From Ridgeia piscesae (taxonomy: Eukaryota > Annelida > Polychaeta > Sabellida > Siboglinidae): a stretch of DNA of 64,000 nucleotides. Shown here one piece after another: positions 36,001 to 48,940 of this stretch; the stretch's first letter is position 1, and each line of letters begins with the position of its first letter. The stretch is taken from positions 1 to 64,000 of the forward strand of contig JAODUO010000960.1 in assembly GCA_025642075.2 (NCBI GenBank), given 5' to 3'. A model generated the notes under the pieces. It did not search any database, was not told the DNA's origin, and saw only the letters and a program-made list of their open reading frames with translations. Both the position numbers and the translations under genes were made by a program.

Positions 36001-39000
36001 ATCACCATGACTGACTAGGTGAAGTAAGTGACTAGTGACACCAGTGACTGAGTCACCATGACTGACTAGGTGAAGTAAGTGACTAGTGACACCAGTGACT
36101 GAATCACCATGACTGACTAGGTGAAGTAAGTGACTAGTGACACCAGTGACTGAATCACCATGACTGACTAGGTGAAGTAAGTGACTAGTGACACCAGTGA
36201 CTGAGTCACCATGACTGACTAGGTGAAGTAAGTGACTAGTGACACCAGTGACTGAATCACCATGACTGACTAGGTGAAGTAAGTGACTAGTGACACCAGT
36301 GACTGAGTCACCATGACTGACTAGGTGAAGTAAGTGACTAGTGACACCAGTGACTGGGTCACCATGACTGACTAGGTGAAGTAAGTGACTAGTGACACGA
36401 GTGACTGAGTCACCATGACTGACTAGGTGAAGTAAGTGACTAGTGACACGAGTGATAGTCACCATGACTGACTAGGTGAATAAGTATTAGTGACACAATT
36501 CACCACTGACTGATATTGAGTAAGACCAGATGATGGTGACTGACTATTTATAGTGACAGTAATTGAGTCACCATGACTGACTAGGTAGTACTAGTGCTTT
36601 CCCATGACACCAGTGAACATGGGTCACCATGACTGACTAGGTGGTAAGTAAGTGAATAGTCAACAGACAATAGGGGAATTAATTGACTTGTTACTTACCA
36701 ACCTGATTAGTGACAGTAATTATGAAACGGGACACCAATCTGATTACCATGACTGACTAGGTGAAGTAAGTGACTAGTTGACACTGACTTATGAATGATC
36801 TTAATCATTTGACTCAGTTTATCACCATGACTGACATAATGTAGTAGTAAATACAGTATGAGACTGAATAATGTGACAATGCTAGTGACTGAGTCACCAT
36901 GACTGACTAGGTGAAGTAAGTGACATGACACCAGACTGGTGACACTAAAAGGGGGGGTAATTACTAAGTGACTAAGAGTCACCATGACTGACTAGGTGAA
37001 GTAAGTGTTATACAACAGTGACTGTGACTGACCTAGTGACACATGCGGTCACCATGACTGACTAGGTGATAGTCAAGTGACTAGTGACACTGGTAAAGAA
37101 GGACTAGTGACACAATGATTGGTCACCATGACTGACTAGGTGAAGTAAGTGACTAGTGACACCAGTGACTGAATCACCATGACTGACTAGGTGAAGTAAG
37201 TGATTAGCATGACACCAGTGACTGAGAGTCACCATGACTGACTAGGTGAAGTAAGTGACTAGTGACACCAGTGACTGGGTCACCATGACTGACTAGGTGA
37301 AGTAAGTGACTAGTGACACCAGTGACTGAATCACCATGACTGACTAGGTGAAGTAAGTGACTAGTGACACCAGTGACTGAGTCACCATGACTGACTAGGT
37401 GAAGTAAGTGACTAGTGACACCAGTGACTGGGTCACCATGACTGACTAGGTGAAGTAAGTGACTAGTGACACCAGTGACTGAGTCACCATGACTGACTAG
37501 GTGAAGTAAGTGACTAGTGACACCAGTGACTGGGTCACCATGACTGACTAGGTGAAGTAAGTGACTAGTGACACGAGTGACTGAGTCACCATGACTGACT
37601 AGGTGAAGTAAATGACTAGTGACACGAGTGACAAATCACCATGACTGACTAGGTGAGCGACTAAGTCATTATGACAGAATTACACGATATATTTAGTTAA
37701 ACCAGATGATGGTGCTTGCATCTATTTATAGTTGTCATTGTAAATATGAAACTGCACCCACTGTGTCAACACCTTGGCATCTTTGCCTCTTCCCATCCCA
37801 TAACATGGGGCTTACAGAGGCACTGTAAACTTTTTTGCAAGATGTGTTGGTAATTTGTTAATTAATAGATACAACAGACAATAGCGGGAAATTAATTGTA
37901 CTTTGTTACTTACCAACTCTGATTATGATCAGTTAATTATCAGAAACGGGAACTACCCAATCAATGATTAATCGAAACATGTCGTGTGTGTAAGAAATAT
38001 TGACACTGATTATAATATTTTAATTCATTTGGAGTCTCAGTTTGTCAAAACATAAAACAAATGTACATGCAATGTAGTATAAAATACAGTATGAAAGAAC
38101 TGCAATGAATGGTGTCAACTGTCTTAGGATGAAGACATAGCGGTGACGGATGTATCAAGTAAGGACATCGATACACTGGACACACAAGAAGCTGGTGAGA
38201 ACACAATCAAACACGGTCGGGGTACATTTCACTAACGTTATTAAGAGCTCTTAAACCCAATTCTGCACTTAAAATCAGTTGTTATACATAACAGTGATCT
38301 TGTGTACCTGAAACCTGTCGACAACATGGCGCGCCGGCAGGACATTGTCACTGGTGTGTCATGGAAATAGTGTCCTTGGTAATATGGCAATGGATATTTG
38401 CACACAAAAATTATTTAACAACGGGTTTTGTTTAACCGTTTCAGCGTGATAGGCTCCTTCAGCGGCCACCTGGTGTGCGCTACTTGAATATGACAAGCCC
38501 CTATTGCGGCACTGACGAATAATGATGTCTGCTATCCAAAGTTTATCATGGGTTATCCCCTTGTTAAATTTTGTTTGAGATTTTGAGATCATTTTTAGGT
38601 AACTTGTAAAGAAGCACTAATGGCTACATTGCAAAAATCGTTGAGTGTAGTAATGGAAATGATATTACTTATGTCATTGATGCCAAGTTACCAAGTGACA
38701 ACTTACTTAGACGGATCGTTTTTATAATACTAGTGATGTAATTTATTGAATATAGCTGATTACGATCATTGTATGTAAATTACACAGGCTGTAATAGACT
38801 TTGTGAACATTGACTGCTGACAGAGGCAGACCGGCAACAAACTGTCGCACTTTATTCAGTCATTATGTTAATTGTGAACATTATATTTATCCGGTTTACG
38901 ATTATGAAATTAAAATATATCCTAGCTACATTACTTTCAGAATGATGTTCTAAATATTGAAGAAAATTTTTTTTATTGCAGCTGAAATCTTGAGTTGATG

Positions 39001-42000
39001 TGATGCAGTCGGTTTTCATGTCAAGTCACTGGGTATTCAGTGATCAGAGCATCTGAGGGCTGTAGCAGTGAAAGGGTTAATGATGGATTTTCCTTAGCAA
39101 TTCTTTATCTCAGTGAGACACTTCCCTGACACCACTAATTAAATAGAGTTTGTCAGTTCCATTACTTGGCAATTATTAGCAGGAAGTTCACTGACTTGCA
39201 TGTCTACAATGTGGGAATTTTTTAACCAAGCTGGACATTGAAGAAGTTTGCTGTTAAGCTAACAATGTTTTGTCGACAGCAACCAGCGATGCACATGGTC
39301 ATGTGGCGCCACCTGGTGTGGACAGCAGTGGAGTGGTGAAACTGTACGACTTGGACACAAGTGTGGAGGTGTGGACGGACTACTTGAGGCCGCATCTACA
39401 CCCGCGCTCCATCCACTTAGTGCAGCAGTATCAGCACCACAAGTGAGTCTCATAGTCAGTAGGGCCATAAGGTCAGAGTGGCCCTAAGAGTCAGTGTGGC
39501 CCTAGTCAGCATGCCATCATTCAGTGTATCATACAATCTGTATGGCCGTTATAGTCAATGTGGTCAATCTGTGGGGTCCTACAATCTATGGGCCTACGAT
39601 CAGTATGGGCCTACGATCAGTATGGGCCTACGATCAGTATGGGCCTACAATCAGTACGGGCCTATGATCAGTATGGGCCTATGATCAGTATGGGCCTTCA
39701 ATCAGTATGGGCCTACAAGCAGTATGGGCCTACAATCAGTATGGGCCTTCAATCAGTATGGGCCTTCAAGCAGTATGGGCCTACAAGCAGTAGGGGCCTA
39801 CAAGCAGTATGGGCTACAAGCAGTATGGGCCTACAAGCAGTATGGGTCTACAAGCAGTATGGGCCTACAAGCAGTATGGGCCTACAAGCAGTATGGGCCT
39901 ACAAGCAGTATGGGCTACAAGCAGTATGGGCCTACAAGCAGTATGGGCTACAAGCAGTATGGGCTACAAGCAGTATGGGCCTACAAGCAGTATGGGCCTA
40001 CAAGCAGTATGGGCTACAAGCAGTATGGGCTACAAGCAGTATGGGCCTACAAGCAGTATGGGCCTACAAGCAGTATGGGCCTACAAGCAGTATGGGCCTA
40101 CAAGCAGTATGGGCTACAAGCAGTATGGGCCTACAAGCAGTATGGGCCTACAAGCAGTATGGGCTACAAGCAGTATGGGCTACAAGCAGTATGGGCCTAC
40201 AAGCATGGTACAGCATGGGCTACAAGCAGTATGGGCCTACAAGCAGTATGGGCCTACAAGCAGTATGGGCCTACAAGCAGTATGGGCTACAAGCAGTATG
40301 GGCCTACAAGCAGTATGGGCTACAAGCAGTATGGGCCTACAAGCAGTATGGGCCTACAAGCAGTATGGGCCTACAAGCAGTATGGGCTACAAGCAGTATG
40401 GGCTACAAGCAGTATGGGCCTACAAGCAGTATGGGCTACAAGCAGTATGGGCTACAAACAGTATGGGCTACAAGCAGTATGGGCTACAAGCAGTATGGGT
40501 CTACAAGCAGTATGGGCCTACAAGCAGTATGGGTCTACAAGCAGTATGGGCTACAAGCAGTATGGGCTACAAGCAGTATGGGCCTACAAGCAGTATGGGC
40601 TACAAGCAGTATGGGCCTACAAGCAGTATGGGTCTACAAGCAGTATGGGCCTACAAGCAGTATGGGCTACAAGCAGTATGGGCCTACAAGCAGTATGGGC
40701 CTACAAGCAGTATGGGCTACAAGCAGTATGGGCTACAAGCAGTATGGGCCTACAAGCAGTATGGGCCTACAAGCAGTATGGGTCTACAAACAGTATGGCC
40801 TACAAGCAGTATGGGTCTACAAGCAGTATGGGTCTACAAGCAGTATGGGCTACAAGCAGTATGGGTCTACAAGCAGTATGGCCTACAAGCAGTATGGGTC
40901 TACAAGCAGTATGGGTCTAAAAGAAGTATGGGCTACAAGCAGTATGGGTCTACAAGCAGTATGGCCTACAAGCAGTATGGGTCTACAAGCAGTATGGGTC
41001 TACAAGCAGTATGGGCTACAAGCAGTATGGGCTACAAGCAGTATGGGCTACAAGCAGTATGGGTCTACAAGCAGTATGGGCTACAAGCAGTATGGGTCTA
41101 CAAGCAGTATGGCCTACAAGCAGTATGGGTCTACAAGCAGTATGGGCTACAAGCAGTATGGGTCTACAAGCAGTATGGCCTACAAGCAGTATGGGTCTAC
41201 AAGCAGTATGGGCTACAAGCAGTATGGGTCTACAAGCAGTATGGCCTACAAGCAGTATGGGTCTACAAGCAGTATGGGTCTACAAGCAGTATGGGCTAAG
41301 CAGTATGGGTCTACAAGCAGTATGGCCTACAAGCAGTATGGGTCTACAAGCAGTATGGGTCTACAAGCAGTATGGGCTACAAGCAGTATGGGTCTACAAG
41401 CAGTATGGCCTACAAGCAGTATGGGTCTACAAGCAGTATGGGTCTACAAGCAGTATGGGCTACAAGCAGTATGGGCCTACAAGCAGTATGGGCTACAAGC
41501 AGTATGGGCTACAAGCAGTATGGGCCTACAAGCAGTATGGGCCTACAAGCAGTATGGGCCTACAAGCAGTATGGGCTACAAGCAGTATGGGCCTACAAGC
41601 AGTATGGGCTACAAGCAGTATGGGCCTACAAGCAGTATGGGCCTACAAGCAGTATGGGCTACAAGCAGTATGGGCTACAAGCAGTATGGGCTACAAGCAG
41701 TATGGGCCTACAAGCAGTATGGGCTACAAGCAGTATGGGCTACAAGCAGTATGGGCTACAAGCAGTATGGGCCTACAAGCAGTATGGGCTACAAGCAGTA
41801 TGGGCCTACAAGCAGTATGGGCTACAAGCAGTATGGGCCTACAAGCAGTATGGGCTACAAGCAGTATGGGCTACAAGCAGTATGGGCTACAAGCAGTATG
41901 GGCTACAAGCAGTATGGGCTACAAGCAGTATGGGCTACAAGCAGTATGGCCTACAAGCAGTATGGGCTACAAGCAGTATGGGCCTACAAGCAGTATGGGC

Positions 42001-45000
42001 CTACAAGCAGTATGGGCTACAAGCAGTATGGGCCTACAAGCAGTATGGGCCTTCAAGCAGTATGGGCCTACAAGCAGTATGGACCTACAAGCAGTATGGG
42101 CCTACAAGCAGTATGGGCCTACAAGCATTATGGGCCTACAAGCATTATGGGCTACAAGCAGTATGGGCTACAAGCAGTATGGGCCTACAAGCATTATGGG
42201 CTACAAGCAGTATGGGCTACAAGCAGTATGGGCTACAAGCAGTATGGGCTACAAGCAGTATGGGCTACAAGCAGTATGGGCTACAAGCAGTATGGGCTAA
42301 ACAGTATGGGCTAACAAGCAGTATGGGCTACAAGCAGTAGGGCTACAAGCAGTATGGGCTACAACAGTATGGGCTACAAGCAGTATGGGCTACAAGCAGT
42401 ATGGGCTACAAGCAGTATGGGCTACATAGCAGTATGGGCATACAAGCAGTAGGGCTACAACAGTATGGGCTACAAGCAGTATGGGCTACAAGCAGTATGG
42501 GCTACAAGCAGTATGGGCTACAAGCAGTATGGGCTACAAGCAGTATGGGCTACAAGCAGTATGGGCTACAAGCAGTATGGGCTACAAGCAGTATGGGCTA
42601 CTAAGCAGTATGGGCTACAAAGCAGTATGGGCTACAAGCAGTATGGGCTACAAGCAGTATGGGCTAATACAGCAGTATGGGACTACATAGCAGTATGGGC
42701 TAGCAAGCAGTATGGCTACAAGCAGTATGGGCTACAAGCAGTATGGGCTACAAGCAGTATGGGCTACAAGCAGTATGGGCTACAAGCAGTATGGGCACAT
42801 ACAAGCAGTATGGGCTACAAGCAGTATGGGCTACAAGCAGTATGGGCTACAAGCAGTATGGGCTACAAGCAGTATGGGCTACAAGCAGTATGGGCTACAA
42901 GCAGTATGGGCTACAAGCAGTATGGGCTACAAGCAGTATGGGCCTACAAGCAGTATGGGCCTACAAGCAGTATGGGCTACAAGCAGTATGGGCTACAAGC
43001 AGTATGGGCTACAAGCAGTATGGGCTACAAGCAGTATGGGCTACAAGCAGTATGGGCTACAAGCAGTATGGGCTACAAGCAGTATGGGCTACAACAGTAT
43101 GGGCTACAAGCAGTAGCATGGGCTACAAGCAGTATGGGCTACAATTACAGCAGTATGGGCTACAAGCAGTATGGGCTACAAGCAGTATGGCTACAAGCAT
43201 ATGGGCTACAAGCAGTATGGGCTACAAGTACAACAGTTATGGGCTACAAGCAGTATGGGCTACAAGCAGTATGGGCTACAAGCAGTATGGGCTACATAAC
43301 AGCAGTATGGGCTACAAGCAGTATGGGCTACAAACAGTATGGGCTACAAGCCAGTATGGAGCTAACAAGCAGTATGGGTCTACATTAGCAGTATGGGCTA
43401 CAAGCAGTATGGGCTACAAGCAGTATGGCTACAAGCAGTATGGGCTACAAGCAGTATGGGCTACAAGCAGTATGGGCTACAAGCAGTATGGCTACAAGCA
43501 GTATGGGCTACAAGCAGTATGGGCCTACAAGCAGTAATGGGCTACAAGCATAGGGCTACAAGCAGTATGGGCTACAAGCAGTATGGGCTACAAGCAGTAT
43601 GGGCTACAAGCAGTATGGCTACAAGCAGTATGGGCTACAAGCAGTATGGGCTACAAGCAGTATGGGCTACAAGCATATGGGCTACAAGCAGTATGGGCAC
43701 ATACAAGCAGTATGGGCTACAAGCATTATGGGCTACAAGCAGTATGGGCTACAAGCAGTATGGGCTACAAGCAGTATGGGCTACAAGCAGTATGGGCTAC
43801 AAGCAGTATGGGCTACAAGCAGTATGGGCTACAAGCAGTATGGGCTACAAGCAGTATGGGCTACAAGCAGTATGGGCTACAAGCAGTATGGGCTACAAGC
43901 AGTATGGGCTACAAGCAGTATGGGCTACAAGCAGTATGGGCTACAAGCAGTATGGGCTACAAGCAGTATGGGCTACAAGCAGTATGGGCTACAAGCAGTA
44001 TGGGCTACAAGCAGTATGGGCTACAAGCAGTATGGGCTACAAGCAGTATGGGCTACAAGCAGTATGGGCTACAAGCAGTATGGGCTACAAGCAGTATGGG
44101 CTACAAGCAGTATGGGCTACAAGCAGTATGGGCTACAAGCAGTATGGGCTACAAGCAGTATGGGCCTACAAGCAGTATGGGCTACAAGCAGTATGGGCTA
44201 CAAGCAGTATGGGCTACAAGCAGTATGGGCTACAAGCAGTATGGGCTACAAGCAGTATGGGCTACAAGCAGTATGGGCTACAAGCAGTATGGGCCTACAA
44301 GCAGTATGGGCTACAAGCAGTATGGGCCTACAAGCAGTATGGGCTACAAGCAGTATGGGCTACAAGCAGTATGGGCTACAAGCAGTATGGGCTACAAGCA
44401 GTATGGGCTACAAGCAGTATGGGCTACAAGCAGTATGGGCTACAAGCAGTATGGGCTACAAGCAGTATGGGCTACAAGCAGTATGGGCCTTCACTCTTGT
44501 GTAACACTTACCCTTTGAGTATTTTTTAACTTATGGGGAGTTTTGAAGAAAGAATTTGAAGTGTACTTTTGTAAACAGAAATACCTCTAAGTTTGGCACC
44601 CGTCACCTGTGTGGTTTGGTTTCAGTGAACTGGAACCATTTGACGTGTTTGGGTTTGGTGAAAGCGTGTACAGACATCACTCTAGTCACACCGAAGTAGA
44701 GGACCGCCTACATTTCTTCCTGGAAGAATGTGACAGTCTACAGGCGAGTCTCTGCCTTGACAGAAAACCATCAAAGTCCTGATTTAGTCAATTGTTGACC
44801 TTTCAAGAAACTTTTTTGTTTTCTCTGTATATTTCAGCTGCATCTCGCAGCCTTCTTCAACGGACTGATTTTCACGGTCATGTCACATGACCTACGTCAT
44901 GTGACACAAGGTGGAGCAAGACCGGCAGGAGTTTCTGACCTGGTTTGTTTAGTGACGGCTAAGATTTTTCTCCTATCTATGATATACAGAAAAAACAAAA

Positions 45001-48000
45001 CAGTTTCCTGAGAGGTAAATAATTTACTAAATAACATGAACCAAGAAGCTGTATCTTTAAAATCTTACAATTTACATCGTAGTTATTAGTTAACGTAATT
45101 TATGAATACTTCACCAAACCATCTTCTGTTGCAATGGCGTCGTATTTTTTGCTAGTATATAATAATTGTGTGCGAACCTTTGGTGCATGATTTGTAGAGG
45201 AGGAGTGGTCTGATTGCAGGGTCTGCATATTCTCGTTGATACGTACGATGCGTTTGGTGGCCTGGCGTCGGCCATGTTAGAGGAACTGGCTGACGATTAC
45301 GTCAACAAGGGCCTCCTAGTGTTTGGTGTCACACCAGCTTCATTTCACAACAATGTATGTCCACATTGATTCATCTCCAGGTGGTTTTATGAAGCATAAC
45401 GCTAAGACAGTTATCTTAGCAATTTGTTTTTTAATAAGTGATTATAGGAGTGGAACTAACCAACTTGAAGTTCATTTTAAGAAAGTTTCATGAAACCAGC
45501 CCCTTGTGAACAAATTTCTGATGCGATTGTTACCATATAGAATGTTTACAGTTGTATGATGTGGTTATGCAATTTAAATACTTATTTTTCATTTAGCTTT
45601 CCCAAATTGCCAACCGCAAATCCAGTTTTTCGCTGTCCAAATACATACCATGTGGCTGGTTTAAATAATGTCCACATACTTTACTTATTTGGTCAGATGA
45701 ATTGACATGGTCATTGAATCTAATAATTTGCTGCATTCAGTTGCCGACTGACAATTTGCCTTATTTACTAATCTTCTGGGTTTACAAAGCATGCATTATT
45801 TTCGAGAACAAGGTTTGTCGATACAGATTCATCTGCATAACTGCATTGCATATACATGCGAACATAAAAAAATGAAATAATGTATTCAAGAAGACTTTAT
45901 TGTCCGTTTAAATCATCACATTAAAAGTATTGTGTAATGCCGGGCTTTTATGCAAGATCATAAGTTAACCATTCCAAATTTGTTTCTAAATAATCAAGTT
46001 AATGCACATGCATACAAGCCTGTTGACGTGTGTATTATGTCGTAACAAAACATGCATGACACACACATTTTCAAAGCACAATTGACAATATCTACAATTT
46101 GTTTAAACTTGTTTGGCTTCTTATTCTTTTACCTGTCCTGTGATATTTCTACCTGTTCAAAATGGGTTTTACCTCTCACAATGACAGGTGGACAGATCTC
46201 AGCATAAAGCTGTATGTGTTGCAGATAATTTTATGAATCACTTGAATACCATGGGGCGCAGTAGTCTAGGGTGCTGGGAGCCATTTCACCAAGATAAAGA
46301 GCTAAGGCAAATTTAATATCATGGCTCCAAGAATGGTTTATTGTAGTATAATTTAACTTACTTTGGAGCATAATTGTTGATGATGAGTACGACGTTATGA
46401 CCCGTCATCTACGGGCCTTGTTCACGTGAACAAGGCCCGTAGCTGACGGGTTGAAATGTACTCATCATTGCCAATTATGCTCCAAAGTAAGTTAAATTAA
46501 ATTATACTACAATAAGGCAAATTCATAATTAAGCAAAATCTTTTGTTAAATTAAACAAGTTTTTCAAAACACAAATATCCATTGTCATATTACAAAGGAA
46601 ACTTTTTCAATGACACACCAGTGACAGTGTCCCACTGGCACATGACATTGACAGTTATCGGGTTTTCAAGATCACTGTTGAGGATAAAAATTAATTTTTA
46701 AGTACAACATCGGGTTTAAGAGCTCTTACAGACATTAGTGAAATGGTTCCCTTTTGTAGGTTATGTTCAGAGGAATTGGGTTTTGAACTCAACTGTCGCC
46801 GGGCGGTGGTGTGGTACTTGTCCTTCTTCTCTATAGAAACTAGGGCAATTTTATTTGCCCTACACGGCTTTTGTCTTTTGGAAGAGACACTGAATCTTTG
46901 ATCCCTTCTGTGTGGTGTCTATCCCAGGTGGAAAGGTCCTACACAGGGAGGTGGAAACACATGTCAGCCGGGCTATCATTCTGTACCATCCCAAAGCCAG
47001 AATAATCACCCTGACGATTGTGGTGTGGTCATTTACTGAAACACCAAAGCAAATTAATGTTGAGGCAGACTAAATAGGTTAACTATTTCAGTCCTACAGC
47101 CCAGTATTGAATGTCATCATCCGATATGGTTTCTTCGCCAAAATTATCAAATAAACATACAGTGGCAAATCACCGGTTGAAATATTGCCTTCCGCCATTG
47201 TGGCAACCCTTGATTACGGGTAGTCCATCTTAAAAACCTGGGAAAATATCCTTAAATTATTACTGAGTGATAATAAACTGCAACAATGATTAAAGCTTCC
47301 CAATCATTTCGTTTTGCCCATCGCCAATCCTTTTCTTTCATGTCCAGTAGCGATCTATATAAATAGGTCAAGTAATAAGCGCAGTTTGCTTAATAAAAGA
47401 ACCATTAATTATTTTTTTATCGTATAAAAAACAATCGGCGTTACGCTGGGTAGCAGACGAAAACCGATCGCGTTGAATACAGCTGGCGCCATTTGTTTAA
47501 ACTGGGCGGTCACGTGCAGAATCTAGGCACACATCGATCGATCACGCGAGATTTTCAAGCTACAGTCTTTTCCGGATGTCACGATAATTCAGATGTGTGG
47601 TTCAACAATTCGCTACCGAAGCTATATATTTTTTCTGAGTTTTCTGTTTATTTAATAAAAACGAAGGCACATATATGCATAAACGAATTAGCATGTCACA
47701 GGGGATACTTCGTAGGTTTGCTTTTTCGTGAAATTAGTCACAAACGCGAGGAGCAAAAGTAATCGAACTGATAATGGATTTTTAAATAAATAATTTATTC
47801 ATCTTAGCAACCATATACAACAAATGGCTCCACCTAGTGGATAATTGTAAGGTAAAGCACTTTGAATGGCAAAACTTGCCAAAGCCGTACAGAAGTGTCA
47901 CAAGTGGTGTGACACCTAGGTAGGTGGGCACGCCGTAAGGAAATGGTTAATCGTTTGTAAACTGAACCATGTGTTGAAGACAATGCGAGACAACAGTCAG

Positions 48001-48505
48001 AGACTTCTCAACACTCTCCTGTCATACGGCGGCATCACAAGACACTGCTCGGCCTTTGTACCACTGACCCTGGGTCATCCGGTCAAGACACCCCCCGTAA
48101 CCTGGCCAAACCTGCAGTATCAGGTCAGTCTTGTCCACTACTGCTTCGGTATCAGAAAATTATCAATCAGTGTTAAACTACATCTGTTTCATGCATGTTG
48201 TTGTACAATTTATTGTTACCCACTCTGGATAAACTTTAACAAGGGCACTTATTTCAAAGCTAAAGTTGCTTACTACAATATGCATAAACGTATATTAGGA
48301 TATCAGAGGTGGGACAGTGTGAGTAGCAGGTTTGTTAGTAATGCAATTGATACATTTTACGTCTTAAGAATATTTATGATTTTAAAATGTATTCTCAGCA
48401 TAAATAACAACTTGATAAAAGTTAGGTACCATTACGTTGATATAGTGAATGGCTCAATGTGGATTGGAGTAGCTGGACCAAACCTCTGATTGATATTATG
48501 TCTTG

Positions 48506-48568
<63 letters not shown>

Positions 48569-48873
48569 CATTATACTTATACTACACTTTTACATTATCT
48601 AACTTATAACCTTATTTAATTGTTATCTTCTTTTATGCATCAAAGTACCAGTAAGTTAATGTTGTGCCACATAAACATATTGAGCCATGAACAATACATT
48701 TCATAATGCTGATGTGGTTTTTAAGTAACCAATGTTATAAAATACTTTCACTTATAATGAAGTTGTTTTATCTAAAGTAACACTGTTTTTACTCCATTAC
48801 TTTCATTTATCTCATGAAATATTTTCATTACAGTATTTCCGTGTTTGTCGCCAAGGGTCCTATAGTTATGTAT

Positions 48874-48940
<67 letters not shown>

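Noticed and set aside
35761..36465. 234-residue minus ORF with a 17-residue period
   Set aside because: Product of the 51-bp intronic minisatellite, whose length is a multiple of three.
33385..37665. CRISPR-like array
   Set aside because: The units are contiguous tandem repeats without unique spacers, and the host is a eukaryotic intron.
39558..44529. 918-, 496-, 429-, 398- and 378-residue ORFs with [16 protein letters not shown] repeats
   Set aside because: They are frames through a stop-free 16/17-bp minisatellite inside a Misato intron; all three frames give the same repeat and nothing outside the array is coding.
47493..47762. 89-residue ORF as a nested gene in Misato intron 9
   Set aside because: No domain, no promoter or splice evidence; length is within chance for this composition.
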